Part shown: one piece after another, positions 21,453-32,335 of the stretch
Layout: the number at the start of each line of letters is the position of its first letter
Numbering within the stretch: the first letter of the stretch is position 1
Source: Aeromonas enteropelogenes
GTDB taxonomy: Bacteria; Pseudomonadota; Gammaproteobacteria; Enterobacterales; Aeromonadaceae
DNA length: 64,000 bases
Reading direction: 5' to 3'
Assembly: GCF_000819845.1 (NCBI RefSeq)
Contig: NZ_CDCG01000013.1
Coordinates: 127,356-191,355 of the forward strand
Notes under the pieces: model-generated
Database searches by the model: none
What the model saw: the letters and a program-made list of their open reading frames with translations, nothing else
What the model was told of the DNA's origin: nothing
Program-made: the position numbers and the translations under genes

Positions 21453-22652
21453 ATGCTACAACTTGATTCCTACGCCACTCTTGTCGCCGCCACCCTGGTG
21501 TTGCTGCTTGGTCGTCTGCTGGTTACCCGCGTCGGGCTGCTGCGCACCTTCAACATCCCCAAACCGGTTGCCGGCGGCCTGGTGGTCGCGCTGGTACTGC
21601 TGTTGCTGCGCTCCACCCTGCAGATGGAGTTGCAATTCGACACCAGCCTGCAAACCCCGCTGATGCTGGCCTTCTTCGCCTCCATCGGCCTCTCCGCCGA
21701 TTTGGGCAGCCTCAAACGCGGCGGCAAGGCGGTGGTCACCTTCCTGATGGTGGTCACCGGCCTGCTGCTGGTACAAAACAGCCTGGGGGTGGGCCTGGCC
21801 ACTCTGCTCGGTCTGGATCCCCACATGGGGCTGCTGGCCGGCTCCATCACCCTCTCCGGCGGCCACGGCACCGGAGCGGCCTGGAGTACCACCTTCTCCG
21901 ACAAGTACGGCGTGCAGTCTGCCGCCGAACTCGCCATCGCCTGCGCCACCTTCGGTCTGGTGCTGGGGGGCCTCATCGGCGGTCCGGTGGCCCGCTATCT
22001 GGTGAAGAAGGTGCAGGTGCCGGGCGAAGAGCACAACCAGGATGACGCGCCCCAGGGCTTCGAGATGCCCGACATGGAGCGCCCGCTCACCCCGTTCAGC
22101 GTGATTGAGACCCTGGCGCTCATCGCCATCAGCTTGAAAGGGGGCGAGCTGCTCTCCCTCTACCTCAAGGGCAGTGTCCTCGAGCTGCCGATCTTCGTCT
22201 GCGTGCTGTTCGTCGGCGTACTGCTGCGCAACGCCCTGACCCTGCTCAACTGGCATGAGGTGAGTGACCGCGAAGTCTCCCTGCTCGGCAACATCAGCCT
22301 GTCGCTGTTCCTGGCGATGGCGCTGATGAGCCTGAAGCTGTGGGATCTGGCCAGCCTGGCGCTGCCCATCTTCATCCTGCTGGCCGCCCAGACAGTGGCG
22401 ATGGCGCTCTACGCCGTCTTCGTCACCTTCCGGGTCATGGGTAAAAACTACGATGCGGCCGTGCTGGCGGCAGGTCACTGCGGCTTTGGCCTGGGGGCGA
22501 CCCCGACGGCCATTGCCAACATGCAGGCCATCACCCTGCGCTTCGGCCCCTCTCACCTGGCGTTTCTGGTGGTGCCCATGGTGGGGGCCTTCTTCATCGA
22601 CATCATCAACGCCATGGTGATCAAACTGTTTATGGCGCTGCCCTTCCTGTAA
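21453..22652 (+). CDS. gltS: sodium/glutamate symporter
   Basis: An inner-membrane GltS carrier importing glutamate with sodium. The product has 399 residues and about ten to twelve hydrophobic helices. The GGHGTGAAW signature near residue 138 and GHCGFGLGATPTAIANMQ near residue 347 are the two re-entrant-loop motifs of the GltS fold. RBS GGGAG lies seven bases before the ATG. It is monocistronic, with a terminator directly behind it. Confidence 0.95.
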   Translation: MLQLDSYATLVAATLVLLLGRLLVTRVGLLRTFNIPKPVAGGLVVALVLLLLRSTLQMELQFDTSLQTPLMLAFFASIGLSADLGSLKRGGKAVVTFLMVVTGLLLVQNSLGVGLATLLGLDPHMGLLAGSITLSGGHGTGAAWSTTFSDKYGVQSAAELAIACATFGLVLGGLIGGPVARYLVKKVQVPGEEHNQDDAPQGFEMPDMERPLTPFSVIETLALIAISLKGGELLSLYLKGSVLELPIFVCVLFVGVLLRNALTLLNWHEVSDREVSLLGNISLSLFLAMALMSLKLWDLASLALPIFILLAAQTVAMALYAVFVTFRVMGKNYDAAVLAAGHCGFGLGATPTAIANMQAITLRFGPSHLAFLVVPMVGAFFIDIINAMVIKLFMALPFL

Positions 22653-22679
22653 TCCCGACCAGACAGAACCATGATGACA

Positions 22680-22710
22680 AGAGCCCACCGCAAGGTGGGC
22701 TCTCTGTTTT
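22680..22710 (+). terminator. intrinsic terminator after gltS
   Basis: A perfect 10-bp stem (22680-22689 with 22694-22703), a GCAA loop and CTGTTTT behind it, 27 bases after the gltS stop. Confidence 0.88.
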
Positions 22711-22763
22711 GGGCATCAGTCTGCATGGCAAAGTGCTGACCAAAGGCCAGATATGCTGTCACC

Positions 22764-22798
22764 TGGCACATGGCACATGGCACATGGCACATGGCACA
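22764..22798 (+). repeat. five tandem copies of heptamer TGGCACA
   Basis: Five exact, uninterrupted copies of a 7-bp unit lie between the gltS terminator and the terminator of the minus-strand chemoreceptor gene. The array is outside any supportable ORF. Its perfect identity suggests a recent or still variable slippage locus. Confidence 0.95.
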
Positions 22799-22866
22799 TG
22801 GGAGTTAAACGCAGGTTTTCTCCCTCTACCTCCCCTTTACCAACCGCGACTACCACGATAACGGCC

Positions 22867-22900
22867 AATAAAAAGCCCCGCGATCATCGATCGCGGGGCT
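22867..22900 (-). terminator. intrinsic terminator of the chemoreceptor gene
   Basis: A perfect 12-bp stem (22874-22885 with 22889-22900) is flanked by ATAAAAA on its left, which reads as a T-tract on the minus strand. It is 23 bases past the stop at 22923. Confidence 0.9.
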
Positions 22901-22922
22901 CGGTTGCAACGGGTCTGCCTGA

Positions 22923-24797
22923 TTACAGGATAAAGGTCGCGACCTGCTGGTTCAGATCGGTTGCCCGTCCCTTGAGTCCGGCGGCCTGATCCAGATCCCG
23001 CATGGCGGCGGCGGTGATCTCGTCGCTCACATCCTTGATGGCGGTGGTGTTCTGAGTGATCTCGCCGGTCACCTGGGTCTGCTCCTCGGCGGCAGTGGCA
23101 ATCTGGCCCGCCATGTCGGAGATGAGGGAGACGGCCTGGGTGATCTCTTCGAGCGCGGCGGCGGCGGCATCGGCATCCTGCACGCTATTGTCGGCCAGCC
23201 CCTGGCTCGTCTGCATCAGGCTCACGGCACGGGAGGTGGTCTGCTGCAGCGTCTCTATGGTGGACTGGATCTCCTGGGTGGAGTCCTGGGTACGGCGCGA
23301 CAGCACCCGCACCTCGTCCGCCACCACGGCGAAGCCGCGACCCTGCTCGCCGGCACGGGCCGCTTCGATGGCCGCGTTCAGCGCCAGCAGGTTAGTCTGC
23401 TCGGCGATGCCCTGGATGGTGGAGAGGATGCCGGAGATGGCCTGGGCGTGACGGCTCAGCTCGCCGATCACCTCGGTCGCCTGACCCACTTCATCGGCCA
23501 GACCGTTGATGGATTGACGAGTCTTGTTGACCAGCATCTTGCCCTGCTCACTGCTCTGGGCCGACTGCTGGGCCGCAGCAGCTGTGCTCTCGGCGTTGTT
23601 GGCGATCTCCTGGGTGGCGCTCGCCATCTCGGTCACCGCGGTGGCGACCATGGTCACCTCCTGCTGCTGGCGCTGCAGCTCTTCGACCGCCGCCTGGTTG
23701 GTCACCAGACTGCGCTCGGCATCGGCGTCCAGCTCGCTGGCCAGCTTGCGGATATTGCCGATCAGCTGGTGCTGGCTGCCGACGAAACGGTTGAAGCTGT
23801 TGGCCAGCTGACCGACCTCGTCATTGGTGTCGATCTTGATGCGCTGGGTCAGATCGCCGTTGCCGTCAGCAATGCGGGCCAGTGCCTGGGAAACCTTGGT
23901 GAGCGGGCCGAGCAGCAGGCTGACCAGCCAGGAGATGGCGAGGATGCTGCCCACCAGCACTAGCAGAGCCAGGCCGAGCTGGGTCATCAACAGGGAGGAG
24001 AGCGGCGCCTCCAGGGTCGCCTTGTCCAGTACCAGTACCAGCTCCCAGTCTGTATCCGGAATGTCCACCGCCCACAGCAGCTTGTCGCGCCCTTCGCCAT
24101 CGAAGTAGGCCGGCACCAGCTCGTGGCTGGCCTTGCTCTGTTCAATCAGGGCGTTGGTCAGATCGTTGTCGATCTCGGTGGTCGGCTTCATCGCCTTGGC
24201 GGCATCCTTGTAGGCGATGACAGTGCCGTCCTTGTGCATCATGACGGCGAAACCGTCGGCCGGCAGAGTCATCTTGGTGACGTCTTCCACCAGGGAGGCG
24301 ATGGAGAGATCGCCGCCAACCACACCGCCCTGGGCCGGTTGGGCCAGGGTCACCACCAGGATGTTGTAGGCCACGTCCAGATAGGGTTTGGTGACTATCA
24401 TGCCCCCCTTGGCCATGGCCTCCTGATACCAGCCACGGGAGCGGGGATCATAACCGTCACGGTTGATGGAGGGGTCAGAGTCATTCATCTTGCCGCTGCT
24501 CTCGCCAAAATAGGTGAGCTGGAAGCGGCCGGAGACCTGTGCCTGCTGCAGGGCATTGAGGGGCTCGGCGCCAGCCTTGTTGCCAAGGGCCTGCACTACA
24601 TCACGACGGGCAGCCAGCCAGTCGCTGATCCGTTCAGCCTGCTGGTTACCCAGACGCTGTACCTGCTCCTGACTGCCTTGCAACAGCAGCGACTTCTGGC
24701 TGCTGTAGCCTTGCCAGGAGAGCAAGGTGATCACCAGCGAGAGGGCGATCACCACCGATAACAGTATCTTTTGCTTGAGTGATAGATTTTTCATCAT
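22923..24797 (-). CDS. methyl-accepting chemotaxis protein with dCache-like sensor
   Basis: An inner-membrane chemoreceptor of 624 residues. It has a first membrane helix (about 10-30) and a periplasmic dCache-like sensor domain ([31 protein letters not shown] is its PAS-like signature region, with [11 protein letters not shown] as core). A second helix (about 265-290), a HAMP linker, and a long cytoplasmic coiled coil with the signalling hairpin ([20 protein letters not shown]) follow. The ligand is not predictable, although dCache sensors often bind amino acids. Start ATG 24797 is chosen to give [10 protein letters not shown]; a longer frame adds 15 unlikely residues. Confidence 0.92.
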   Translation of the reverse strand: MMKNLSLKQKILLSVVIALSLVITLLSWQGYSSQKSLLLQGSQEQVQRLGNQQAERISDWLAARRDVVQALGNKAGAEPLNALQQAQVSGRFQLTYFGESSGKMNDSDPSINRDGYDPRSRGWYQEAMAKGGMIVTKPYLDVAYNILVVTLAQPAQGGVVGGDLSIASLVEDVTKMTLPADGFAVMMHKDGTVIAYKDAAKAMKPTTEIDNDLTNALIEQSKASHELVPAYFDGEGRDKLLWAVDIPDTDWELVLVLDKATLEAPLSSLLMTQLGLALLVLVGSILAISWLVSLLLGPLTKVSQALARIADGNGDLTQRIKIDTNDEVGQLANSFNRFVGSQHQLIGNIRKLASELDADAERSLVTNQAAVEELQRQQQEVTMVATAVTEMASATQEIANNAESTAAAAQQSAQSSEQGKMLVNKTRQSINGLADEVGQATEVIGELSRHAQAISGILSTIQGIAEQTNLLALNAAIEAARAGEQGRGFAVVADEVRVLSRRTQDSTQEIQSTIETLQQTTSRAVSLMQTSQGLADNSVQDADAAAAALEEITQAVSLISDMAGQIATAAEEQTQVTGEITQNTTAIKDVSDEITAAAMRDLDQAAGLKGRATDLNQQVATFIL

Positions 24798-25045
24798 GGT
24801 TCTTCTTATGAGATCAGGAACAGGATTTCCCAAAAAGTGCATGGCACCCGTATGTTATAGCGACGTTATTAGCCAGAACTGAACCCTTATTCCGGGTTGC
24901 GGGCGGTATTTTCTACTGGAGTGGGGAAAACTGCACCAGAAATTGCCTACAGGGCACGCACAAGGACAGGCGGCCCTGTTTATTCCTTCCACAATTGGCT
25001 AGAATGACCCGTTTTCAAATCACATCGATCCTGAGAGTTTTCACG

Positions 25046-26144
25046 ATGTTCGAAGTTAATCCTGTATTGAACAAACTTAAGGAGCTGTCTGAGCGGACCG
25101 AGCTTCTTAGGGGGTACCTTTGACTATGACGCCAAGAAAGAGCGTCTGGAAGAGGTAAACGCCGAGCTGGAACAGCCCGACGTCTGGAATGAGCCGGAGC
25201 GCGCACAGGCGCTGGGCAAGGAGCGTGTCGCGCTGGAAAACGTGGTTGGCACCATCGATACCCTGACCCAGGGCGTGGAAGATGTCGAGATGCTGGTCAG
25301 CCTGGCCGTGGAAGGGGAAGACGAAGAGACCTTCAACGAAGCCATCGCCGAAGCCGAGCAGCTGGAAGCCAAGCTGGTGGAGCTGGAGTTCCGCCGCATG
25401 TTCTCCGGCCAGCACGACGGTTCCGACTGCTATATCGACATTCAATCCGGCTCCGGTGGTACCGAAGCACAGGATTGGGCCAACATGGTGCTGCGCATGT
25501 ACCTGCGCTGGGGCGATGCCCACGGCTACAAGCCTGAGCTCATCGAATGCTCAGAGGGTGACGTGGCCGGCATCAAGTCCGCCACCATCAAGTTCACCGG
25601 CGAATACGCCTTCGGCTGGCTGCGCACCGAAACCGGCGTGCACCGTCTGGTTCGCAAATCCCCGTTCGATTCCGGTGGCCGTCGCCACACCTCGTTCTGC
25701 TCCGTGTTCGTCTATCCCGAAATCGACGACGATATCGAAATCGATATCAACCCGGCCGATCTGCGTATCGACGTCTACCGCGCCTCCGGTGCCGGCGGTC
25801 AGCACGTTAACCGGACTGAATCCGCGGTGCGTATCACCCACGTCCCGACCGGTGTCGTGGTACAGTGCCAGAACGACCGTTCCCAGCACAAAAACAAAGA
25901 TCAGTGTATGAAGCAGCTGAAAGCCAAGCTCTACGAGCTGGAAATTCAGAAGCAAAACGCTGAGAAACAAGCCCTGGAAGAGACCAAGTCCGATATCGGT
26001 TGGGGCAGCCAGATCCGCTCTTACGTGCTGGATGACTCCCGTATCAAGGATCTGCGCACCGGCGTCGAAACCCGTAATACTCAATCGGTGCTCGACGGTG
26101 ACTTGGACAAGTTTATCGAAGCCAGCCTGAAATCAGGTCTGTAA
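25046..26144 (+). CDS. prfB: peptide chain release factor 2 (programmed +1 frameshift)
   Basis: Terminates translation at UGA and UAA. The first frame runs from ATG 25046 for 25 codons to an in-frame TGA at 25121. A +1 shift at CTT-T continues with GAC at 25122 and gives 365 residues, exactly the E. coli length. The start [11 protein letters not shown], the codon-recognition SPF (KSPFDSGG) and the catalytic GGQ ([12 protein letters not shown]) are all present. The shift signal (Shine-Dalgarno-like AGGGGG, then CTTTGAC) is complete, so the gene is functional and autoregulated by RF2 level. lysS follows 16 bases later. Confidence 0.97.
25109..25123 (+). promoter_or_regulatory. prfB programmed frameshift signal
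   Basis: The internal Shine-Dalgarno-like AGGGGG (25110-25115) sits three bases before the slip codon CTT, followed by the in-frame TGA and C. This equals the well-studied E. coli signal: when RF2 is scarce the ribosome slips +1 and makes more RF2. Confidence 0.95.
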
Positions 26145-26160
26145 ACAAGCAGGAATCACC

Positions 26161-27696
26161 ATGTCTGAACAAACCACTACTCCGGAAGTCGACCAAACTC
26201 TCGAACTCAACAATGAGATGACAGAGCGTCGTTCCAAGCTGGCCGCCCTGCGCGCCCAGGGCAATCCCTTCCCCAACGACTTTCGTCGTGACAGCCTCTC
26301 CGGCGATCTGCAGGCAGAGTTTGGCGACAAAAGCGCCGAGGAGCTGACTGCCCTGGGTAAACGGGTGAAGATTGCCGGTCGTATCATGACCCGCCGGATC
26401 ATGGGCAAGGCATCCTTCGCGACCCTGCAGGACATGGCTGGCAAGATCCAGGTCTATGTGACTCGTGACGACCTGCCGGAAGGCTTCTACAACGAGCAGT
26501 TCAAGAAGTGGGATCTGGGTGACATCGTCGGTGTCGAAGGCACCCTGTTCAAGACCCAGACCGGCGAGCTGTCCGTGCACGTCTCCGACATCCGCCTGCT
26601 GACCAAGGCACTGCGCCCGCTGCCCGAGAAGCACAAGGGTCTGACCGACCAGGAAGCCCGCTGCCGTCAGCGTTACCTGGATCTGATCGCCAACGAAGAG
26701 TCCCGCAAGACCTTCGTGACCCGTACCAAGGTGGTGGCCGGTATCCGCAAGTTCCTGAACGACAAGCGCTTCATGGAAGTGGAAACCCCCATGATGCAGG
26801 TCATCCCGGGTGGCGCCTCCGCACGTCCCTTCATCACCCACCACAATGCGCTGGACATCGACATGTACCTGCGTATCGCTCCGGAACTCTATCTGAAGCG
26901 TCTGGTGGTCGGTGGTTTCGAGCGCGTGTACGAGATCAACCGCAACTTCCGTAACGAAGGTATCTCCGTTCGCCATAACCCCGAGTTCACCATGCTCGAG
27001 TTCTATATGGCCTACGCCGACTACATCGATCTGATGGATCTCACCGAAGAGATGCTGCGCACCCTGGCGCAGGACATCCTGGGCGACACCAAGATCCGTT
27101 ACGCCAAAGAGGGCGAAGAGGGCCTGACCATCGATTTCGGTCAGCCGTTCCAGCGCCTCTCCATGGTTGACTCCATCCTGAAGTACAACCCGGATGTGAC
27201 CCGCGACGATCTGGCGACCCTGGAGAAGGCCACCGCCGTCGCCAAGCGCCTGCACATCGAGCTGATGAAGAGCTGGGAGCTGGGTCATGTGATCACCGCG
27301 ATCTTCGAAGAGACCGTGGAGCACATGCTGCTGCAACCGACCTTCATCACCGAGTACCCGGCCGCCGTCTCTCCGCTGGCCCGTCGCAACGACCAGAACC
27401 CGGACGTCACCGACCGCTTCGAATTCTTCATCGGCGGCCGCGAGCTGGCCAACGGCTTCTCCGAGCTGAACGATGCGGAAGATCAGGCCGAGCGCTTCCA
27501 GGCTCAGGTTGACCAGAAAGCCGCAGGCGATGACGAAGCCATGTTCTACGACGCCGACTTCGTGACCGCGCTGGAACACGGTCTGCCGCCGACTGCTGGT
27601 CAGGGCATCGGTATCGACCGTCTGGTGATGCTGTTCACCAACAGCCACACCATCCGCGACGTCATCCTGTTCCCGGCTCTGCGTCCACAAAAGTAA
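26161..27696 (+). CDS. lysS: lysyl-tRNA synthetase, class II
   Basis: Charges tRNA-Lys. The product has 511 residues. The N-terminal OB-fold anticodon-binding domain ([23 protein letters not shown]) is followed by the class II core: motif 2 [20 protein letters not shown] and motif 3 [11 protein letters not shown] near the end. Co-transcription with prfB is the classic gammaproteobacterial arrangement. Confidence 0.97.
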   Translation: MSEQTTTPEVDQTLELNNEMTERRSKLAALRAQGNPFPNDFRRDSLSGDLQAEFGDKSAEELTALGKRVKIAGRIMTRRIMGKASFATLQDMAGKIQVYVTRDDLPEGFYNEQFKKWDLGDIVGVEGTLFKTQTGELSVHVSDIRLLTKALRPLPEKHKGLTDQEARCRQRYLDLIANEESRKTFVTRTKVVAGIRKFLNDKRFMEVETPMMQVIPGGASARPFITHHNALDIDMYLRIAPELYLKRLVVGGFERVYEINRNFRNEGISVRHNPEFTMLEFYMAYADYIDLMDLTEEMLRTLAQDILGDTKIRYAKEGEEGLTIDFGQPFQRLSMVDSILKYNPDVTRDDLATLEKATAVAKRLHIELMKSWELGHVITAIFEETVEHMLLQPTFITEYPAAVSPLARRNDQNPDVTDRFEFFIGGRELANGFSELNDAEDQAERFQAQVDQKAAGDDEAMFYDADFVTALEHGLPPTAGQGIGIDRLVMLFTNSHTIRDVILFPALRPQK

Positions 27697-27746
27697 GAGC
27701 CGAAGAAACAGGGCCGCAGCAGCACAGCTGCCGTCCATGACAATCA

Positions 27747-27777
27747 AAACGCCCCGCAACTGCGGGGCGTTTTTTTT
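27747..27777 (+). terminator. intrinsic terminator after lysS
   Basis: A near-perfect GC stem of CGCCCCGC and its complement, preceded by four A and followed by eight T, about 50 bases after the lysS stop. Confidence 0.92.
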
Positions 27778-27827
27778 ATGGCGGGCACAGCCGGTGGCGA
27801 ACGCTCAATACGCCGCTAGCTTGCCGC

Positions 27828-28634
27828 TTATAAGGCCGGCGGTAGCAGCCACTCCCCCTGCCACAAGGTGACGGCCTGACCCGCCATCAGCACCCGATCT
27901 CCCTGCAATTCAAGCCGCAGCTCACCGCCCCGGGCCGAGATCTGGCGGGCCCGCAGTTGCTGTTTGCCTAGCCGTTCGGCCCAGAAGGGCACCAGGGCGC
28001 AGTGGTTGGAGCCGGTCACCGGATCCTCGTCTACCCCGACCCAGGGGGCGAAGTAGCGGGAGACGAAGTCATGGTCCGGATCGCGCGAGGGCGCCGTCAC
28101 CATCAGGCCACGACCGGGCAGCGCTCGCAGGGCCTGAAAATCTGGGGTGAGCGCACGGACCTCCTCCTCGCTGGCCAGCTCCAGCAAGAACTTGGCGCCG
28201 GCCGCCAGGGTTTGCAGCGGCTGGCAACCGACCGCCGCCGCATAGGCCGGATCCAGAACGAGCGGCGCCGGGGCAATGCACGGGAAATCGAGCCAGATCC
28301 ACTCCCCTTCGCGCCGGGCCAGAAGCTCGCCGCTGCGGGTCTCGAAGCGAATGATGTCGTGCACAGCCAATGCTCCCGTCTGCCACAGCACATGAGCCGC
28401 AGCCAGAGTGCCGTGGCCACAGAGATCCACCTCGACCTTGGGAGTAAACCAACGCAGTCGGTAATGGGCATAACCAAGGGGTGTCAGAAAGGCGGTCTCC
28501 GAGAGGTTGAACTCGGCCGCCATGGCCTGCAATCCGGCATCCGGTTGGCTCGGCCCCAGCGCCACCACCGCCGGGTTGCCGCCAAAGGGCTGCCTGCTGA
28601 AGGCATTGACATGAAACAATCTGATGGTCGACAT
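27828..28634 (-). CDS. PhzF-family isomerase-like protein
   Basis: A 268-residue member of the PhzF/diaminopimelate-epimerase fold family. It has the typical start (VNAFSRQPFGGNPAVV), the catalytic-Glu region (NLSETAFL) and the CGHGTLAAAHVLW and DPVTGSNHCALVPFW motifs. Most such proteins outside phenazine clusters have no proven substrate, and no phenazine genes are near. RBS GGAAG lies five bases before the ATG. It is transcribed away from cysJIH. Confidence 0.9.
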   Translation of the reverse strand: MSTIRLFHVNAFSRQPFGGNPAVVALGPSQPDAGLQAMAAEFNLSETAFLTPLGYAHYRLRWFTPKVEVDLCGHGTLAAAHVLWQTGALAVHDIIRFETRSGELLARREGEWIWLDFPCIAPAPLVLDPAYAAAVGCQPLQTLAAGAKFLLELASEEEVRALTPDFQALRALPGRGLMVTAPSRDPDHDFVSRYFAPWVGVDEDPVTGSNHCALVPFWAERLGKQQLRARQISARGGELRLELQGDRVLMAGQAVTLWQGEWLLPPAL

Positions 28635-28747
28635 TCACGCTTCCTGTGTGATCAATCCGGGGCTCATTCATGGCTGTTTATACCATGACAATCGTCACGC
28701 CCCGAATGGCTAACATCCCTGCACCCTCTCCTTTTAATGCAACAATG

Positions 28748-28770
28748 GAATAAAGAAGATATTTTTATTC
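28748..28770 (+). promoter_or_regulatory. AT-rich palindrome upstream of cysJ
   Basis: Inverted arms GAATAAA (28748-28754) and TTTATTC (28764-28770) lie in the AT-rich stretch 60-85 bases before cysJ. CysB sites are AT-rich and poorly conserved, so this may be the activator site, but it is inference only. Confidence 0.3.
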
Positions 28771-28832
28771 TTTGTTGTTATCCATCACACCCCTTACTCT
28801 GACCAAAAATCAGCCCATGGAAGATGTGTGTG

Positions 28833-30623
28833 ATGCAATTGAAGGATCCCTTGACCCACCTCGCCCCCCTCTCTGATGAGCAGCAACGTCAGCTGAGCCA
28901 GGCACTTTCAACCCTCAATACCCAGCAACTGGCCTGGGTCAGCGGTTATCTCTACGGTCTCTCCCAGTCCGGTCAACAGCCTGTCGCTACAAGCACTGCA
29001 GCCGTTGCCCCCGCCGGCAATCTGACCATTCTCTACGGCTCCCAGACCGGCAACGCCAAGGGCGTGGCCAGCGCCATCAAGGCGCAGGCCGAGGCCCGTG
29101 GCCTGCCGGTGACCCTCACCTCCATGACGGACTACAAACCCAAGCAGCTCAAGAAAGAGACCCACCTGCTGGTGGTAGTGAGCACTTACGGGGAGGGTGA
29201 ACCACCGGAGAGCGCGGTCGATCTGTACGAGCAGCTCAAGAAGGGCAAGGTCGGCAAGCTGGAAGGGCTCAAGTTCGCCGTGCTGGGGCTGGGTGACAGC
29301 TCCTATGAGTTCTTCTGCCAGACCGGCAAGGACTTTGACAGCCTGCTGACCAAGGCCGGCGCCGATCGGGTGCATGAACTCGCCAGCCTGGACGTGGATT
29401 ATCAGGATGCCGCCAAGGCGTGGGGCGAACAGGCGCTCAACGCCATCGCCGCCACTCTCTCTGCCGGCCCTGCCGGCAGCAGCGTGGCCAGCGCGGTACA
29501 GCAGGCGGTCGGCCACAGCCAGTACAGCAAGGAGAACCCCTTCCCGGCCAGGCTCTCGGTCAACCAGAAGATCACCGGTCGCGACTCGACCAAGGATATC
29601 CGCCACATCGAGATCAGCCTCGAAGAGTCCGGCATCCACTATCAGCCGGGGGATGCGCTGGGCATCTGGTTTGACAACGATGCCGACCTGGTCGGTGAGG
29701 TCTTGGCGCTGGCTCATCTTTCCGGCGACGAGGCCACCGCCCGCGGCAGCCTGCGCGAGGTGCTCAGCCGCGAGCTGGAGCTGACCCGCTTGCACGGCGG
29801 CTTTATCACAGGGCTCGCTGACATATCGGATAACGCGGCGCTCAAAGATCTGGCCGGTGACAAGGCCCAGGTCAACGCGCTGGTGGCCAGCGCCCAGGTA
29901 GTGGATGTGCTCAAGCGCTTCCCGACCGCGCTCACAGCCGAACAGCTGATCGGCCTGCTGCGCCCGCTCACTCCGCGCCTCTACTCCATCGCCTCCAGCC
30001 AGAGCGAGGTGGAGGAAGAGGTGCACCTGACCGTCGGCGTGGTGCGCTACCCGCAGGAAGATGGCACAGTGCGCAGCGGCGCCGCCTCCTCCTACCTGGC
30101 GGACCGTCTGCCTGAAGATGCCGAGGTGCGGGTATTCGTGGAGCACAACGACAACTTCCGCCTGCCGCAAAACCCCGATACCCCCGTCATCATGGTGGGC
30201 CCTGGCACCGGCATCGCCCCCTTCCGGGCCTTCTTGCAGGAGCGGGAAGCGCAAGGGGCCGACGGCAAGAACTGGCTGTTCTTCGGCAATCCGCACTTTA
30301 CCCAGGATTTCCTCTATCAGGTGGAGTGGCAGCGCTATGTGAAATCGGGCCTGCTGTCGAAGATCTCCCTGGCCTTCAGCCGGGATCAGGCCAACAAGAT
30401 TTATGTGCAGGACCGCCTGCGCGAGGCAGGGCTCGAGCTCTACCAGTGGCTGGAAGCAGGCGCTCACTTCTATGTGTGCGGCGATGCCAATCATATGGCC
30501 AAAGATGTGCAGGAAGCCCTGCTGGATGTGATTGCCGAACATGGCCAGAAGAGCCGTGAGGAAGCAGAAGAGTATCTGAGCGAATTGCGTCGTGCCAAAC
30601 GTTATCAAAGGGATGTCTATTGA
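28833..30623 (+). CDS. cysJ: sulfite reductase (NADPH) flavoprotein alpha subunit
   Basis: Passes electrons from NADPH through FAD and FMN to the CysI haemoprotein. The product has about 596 residues. An N-terminal flavodoxin domain ([16 protein letters not shown], then [12 protein letters not shown]) precedes the FAD domain (RLYSIASS) and the NADPH-binding part ([16 protein letters not shown]), ending RYQRDVY as in the family. ATG 28833 has GGAAG at nine bases; an in-frame ATG at 28824 abuts that RBS and is less likely. Its stop overlaps the cysI start. Confidence 0.95.
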   Translation: MQLKDPLTHLAPLSDEQQRQLSQALSTLNTQQLAWVSGYLYGLSQSGQQPVATSTAAVAPAGNLTILYGSQTGNAKGVASAIKAQAEARGLPVTLTSMTDYKPKQLKKETHLLVVVSTYGEGEPPESAVDLYEQLKKGKVGKLEGLKFAVLGLGDSSYEFFCQTGKDFDSLLTKAGADRVHELASLDVDYQDAAKAWGEQALNAIAATLSAGPAGSSVASAVQQAVGHSQYSKENPFPARLSVNQKITGRDSTKDIRHIEISLEESGIHYQPGDALGIWFDNDADLVGEVLALAHLSGDEATARGSLREVLSRELELTRLHGGFITGLADISDNAALKDLAGDKAQVNALVASAQVVDVLKRFPTALTAEQLIGLLRPLTPRLYSIASSQSEVEEEVHLTVGVVRYPQEDGTVRSGAASSYLADRLPEDAEVRVFVEHNDNFRLPQNPDTPVIMVGPGTGIAPFRAFLQEREAQGADGKNWLFFGNPHFTQDFLYQVEWQRYVKSGLLSKISLAFSRDQANKIYVQDRLREAGLELYQWLEAGAHFYVCGDANHMAKDVQEALLDVIAEHGQKSREEAEEYLSELRRAKRYQRDVY

Positions 30624-32335
30624 TGAGCAAACAAGTTATTCCAGGACCGGTGGAAGGACCGCTGGCGGACAACGAACGTCTGAAACGCGAGAGCAACTTT
30701 CTGCGCGGCACCATAGAGCAGGATCTCAAGGACCCGCTCACTGGCGGCTTCAACGGCGACAACTTCCAGCTGATCCGCTTTCACGGCATGTATCAGCAGG
30801 ATGACCGCGACATTCGCCCCGAGCGCGCGGCCCAGAAGCTGGAGCCACTGCACAACGTCATGCTGCGTGCCCGCCTGCCCGGCGGCATCATCACCCCGGC
30901 CCAGTGGCAGGTGATCGACCAGTTTGCCGAGGAACACAGCCTGTACGGCAGCATCCGCCTGACTACCCGCCAGACCTTCCAGTTCCACGGGGTACTGAAG
31001 CGCGACATCAAGCTGATGCACCAGACCCTCAACAGCACCGGCATCGATTCCATCGCCACCGCGGGCGACGTGAACCGCAACGTGCTCTGCACCAGCAACC
31101 CGGTGGAATCCGAACTGCACCAGGAGGCCTACGAGTGGGCCAAGAAGATCTCCGAGCACCTGCTGCCCAAGACCCGCGCCTACGTGGAGATCTGGCTGGA
31201 CGGCGAGAAGCTGGGGGATGACGAGGAGCCGATCCTGGGTTCCAACTACCTGCCGCGCAAATTCAAGACGACCGTGGTGATCCCGCCCCACAACGACGTG
31301 GACATCCACGCCAACGATCTCAACTTCGTGGCCATCGCCGAAGGTGGCAAGCTGGTGGGCTTCAACGTGCTGGTGGGCGGGGGTCTGGCCATGACCCACG
31401 GCGACACCAGCACCTACCCGCGCAAGGCGAGCGATTTCGGCTTCGTGCCCCTCTCCCACGTGCTGGAGGTGGCGGCCGCCGTGGTCAGCACCCAGCGCGA
31501 CTGGGGCAACCGGGTCAACCGCAAAAACGCCAAGACCAAGTACACCCTCGAGCGCGTCGGCGTCGAGGCCTTCAAAGCCGAGGTGGAGAGCCGTGCCGGT
31601 ATCCAGTTCGGGCCGGTACGTCCCTATGAGTTCACCAGCCGTGGCGATCGCTTCGGCTGGGTGGAGGGGATCGACGGCAAGCATCACCTGACCCTGTTCA
31701 TCGAGAACGGCCGCCTGCTGGACTTCCCGGGCAAGCCCCTCAAGAGCGGCATGCTGGAGATCGCCAAGGTGCATCAGGGGGATTTTCGCCTGACCGCCAA
31801 CCAGAACCTCATCATCGCAGGGGTACCCGCCAGCGAGAAGGCCCGCATCGAAGCCCTGGCGCGCCAGTACGGCCTGCTGGATGACGGCGTGAGCGAGCAG
31901 CGCAAGCAGTCCATGGCCTGCGTGGCCCTGCCCACCTGCCCGCTGGCGATGGCCGAGGCCGAGCGCATGCTGCCGGCTTTCGTCACCGACATCGAGGGGC
32001 TGCTAGCCAAGCACGATCTCGCCGATGACGCCATCATCTTCCGGGTCACCGGCTGCCCCAACGGCTGCGGCCGCGCCATGCTGGCGGAGGTGGGACTGGT
32101 GGGCAAGGCGCCGGGTCGCTACAACCTGCACCTGGGTGGCAACCTGGAGGGAACCCGCATCCCGCGCCTGCACCTGGAGAACATCACAGAGCCGCAGATC
32201 CTGACCGAACTGGACGCCCTGATCGGCCGTTGGGCCAAGGATCGCAACCCGGGCGAGTGCTTCGGCGACTTCGTCATTCGCGCCGGCATCATAGCTCCGG
32301 TCATCGACTCCGCGAGGGACTTCTATGCAGCCTGA
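30623..32335 (+). CDS. cysI: sulfite reductase (NADPH) haemoprotein beta subunit
   Basis: Reduces sulfite to sulfide with sirohaem and a [4Fe-4S] cluster. The length of 570 residues equals E. coli CysI. The four cluster and sirohaem cysteines are visible as [16 protein letters not shown] and [14 protein letters not shown]. The paired Arg/Lys anion-binding segments ([15 protein letters not shown]) are present. ATG 30623 overlaps the cysJ stop and follows AAAGGGA. Confidence 0.97.
   Translation: MSKQVIPGPVEGPLADNERLKRESNFLRGTIEQDLKDPLTGGFNGDNFQLIRFHGMYQQDDRDIRPERAAQKLEPLHNVMLRARLPGGIITPAQWQVIDQFAEEHSLYGSIRLTTRQTFQFHGVLKRDIKLMHQTLNSTGIDSIATAGDVNRNVLCTSNPVESELHQEAYEWAKKISEHLLPKTRAYVEIWLDGEKLGDDEEPILGSNYLPRKFKTTVVIPPHNDVDIHANDLNFVAIAEGGKLVGFNVLVGGGLAMTHGDTSTYPRKASDFGFVPLSHVLEVAAAVVSTQRDWGNRVNRKNAKTKYTLERVGVEAFKAEVESRAGIQFGPVRPYEFTSRGDRFGWVEGIDGKHHLTLFIENGRLLDFPGKPLKSGMLEIAKVHQGDFRLTANQNLIIAGVPASEKARIEALARQYGLLDDGVSEQRKQSMACVALPTCPLAMAEAERMLPAFVTDIEGLLAKHDLADDAIIFRVTGCPNGCGRAMLAEVGLVGKAPGRYNLHLGGNLEGTRIPRLHLENITEPQILTELDALIGRWAKDRNPGECFGDFVIRAGIIAPVIDSARDFYAA

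Noticed and set aside
26113..27759. 548-codon open frame opposite lysS
   Set aside because: Antisense shadow of a clear class II synthetase gene.
27828..28634. Phenazine biosynthesis cluster
   Set aside because: Only a lone PhzF-fold protein is present; no other phz genes flank it.
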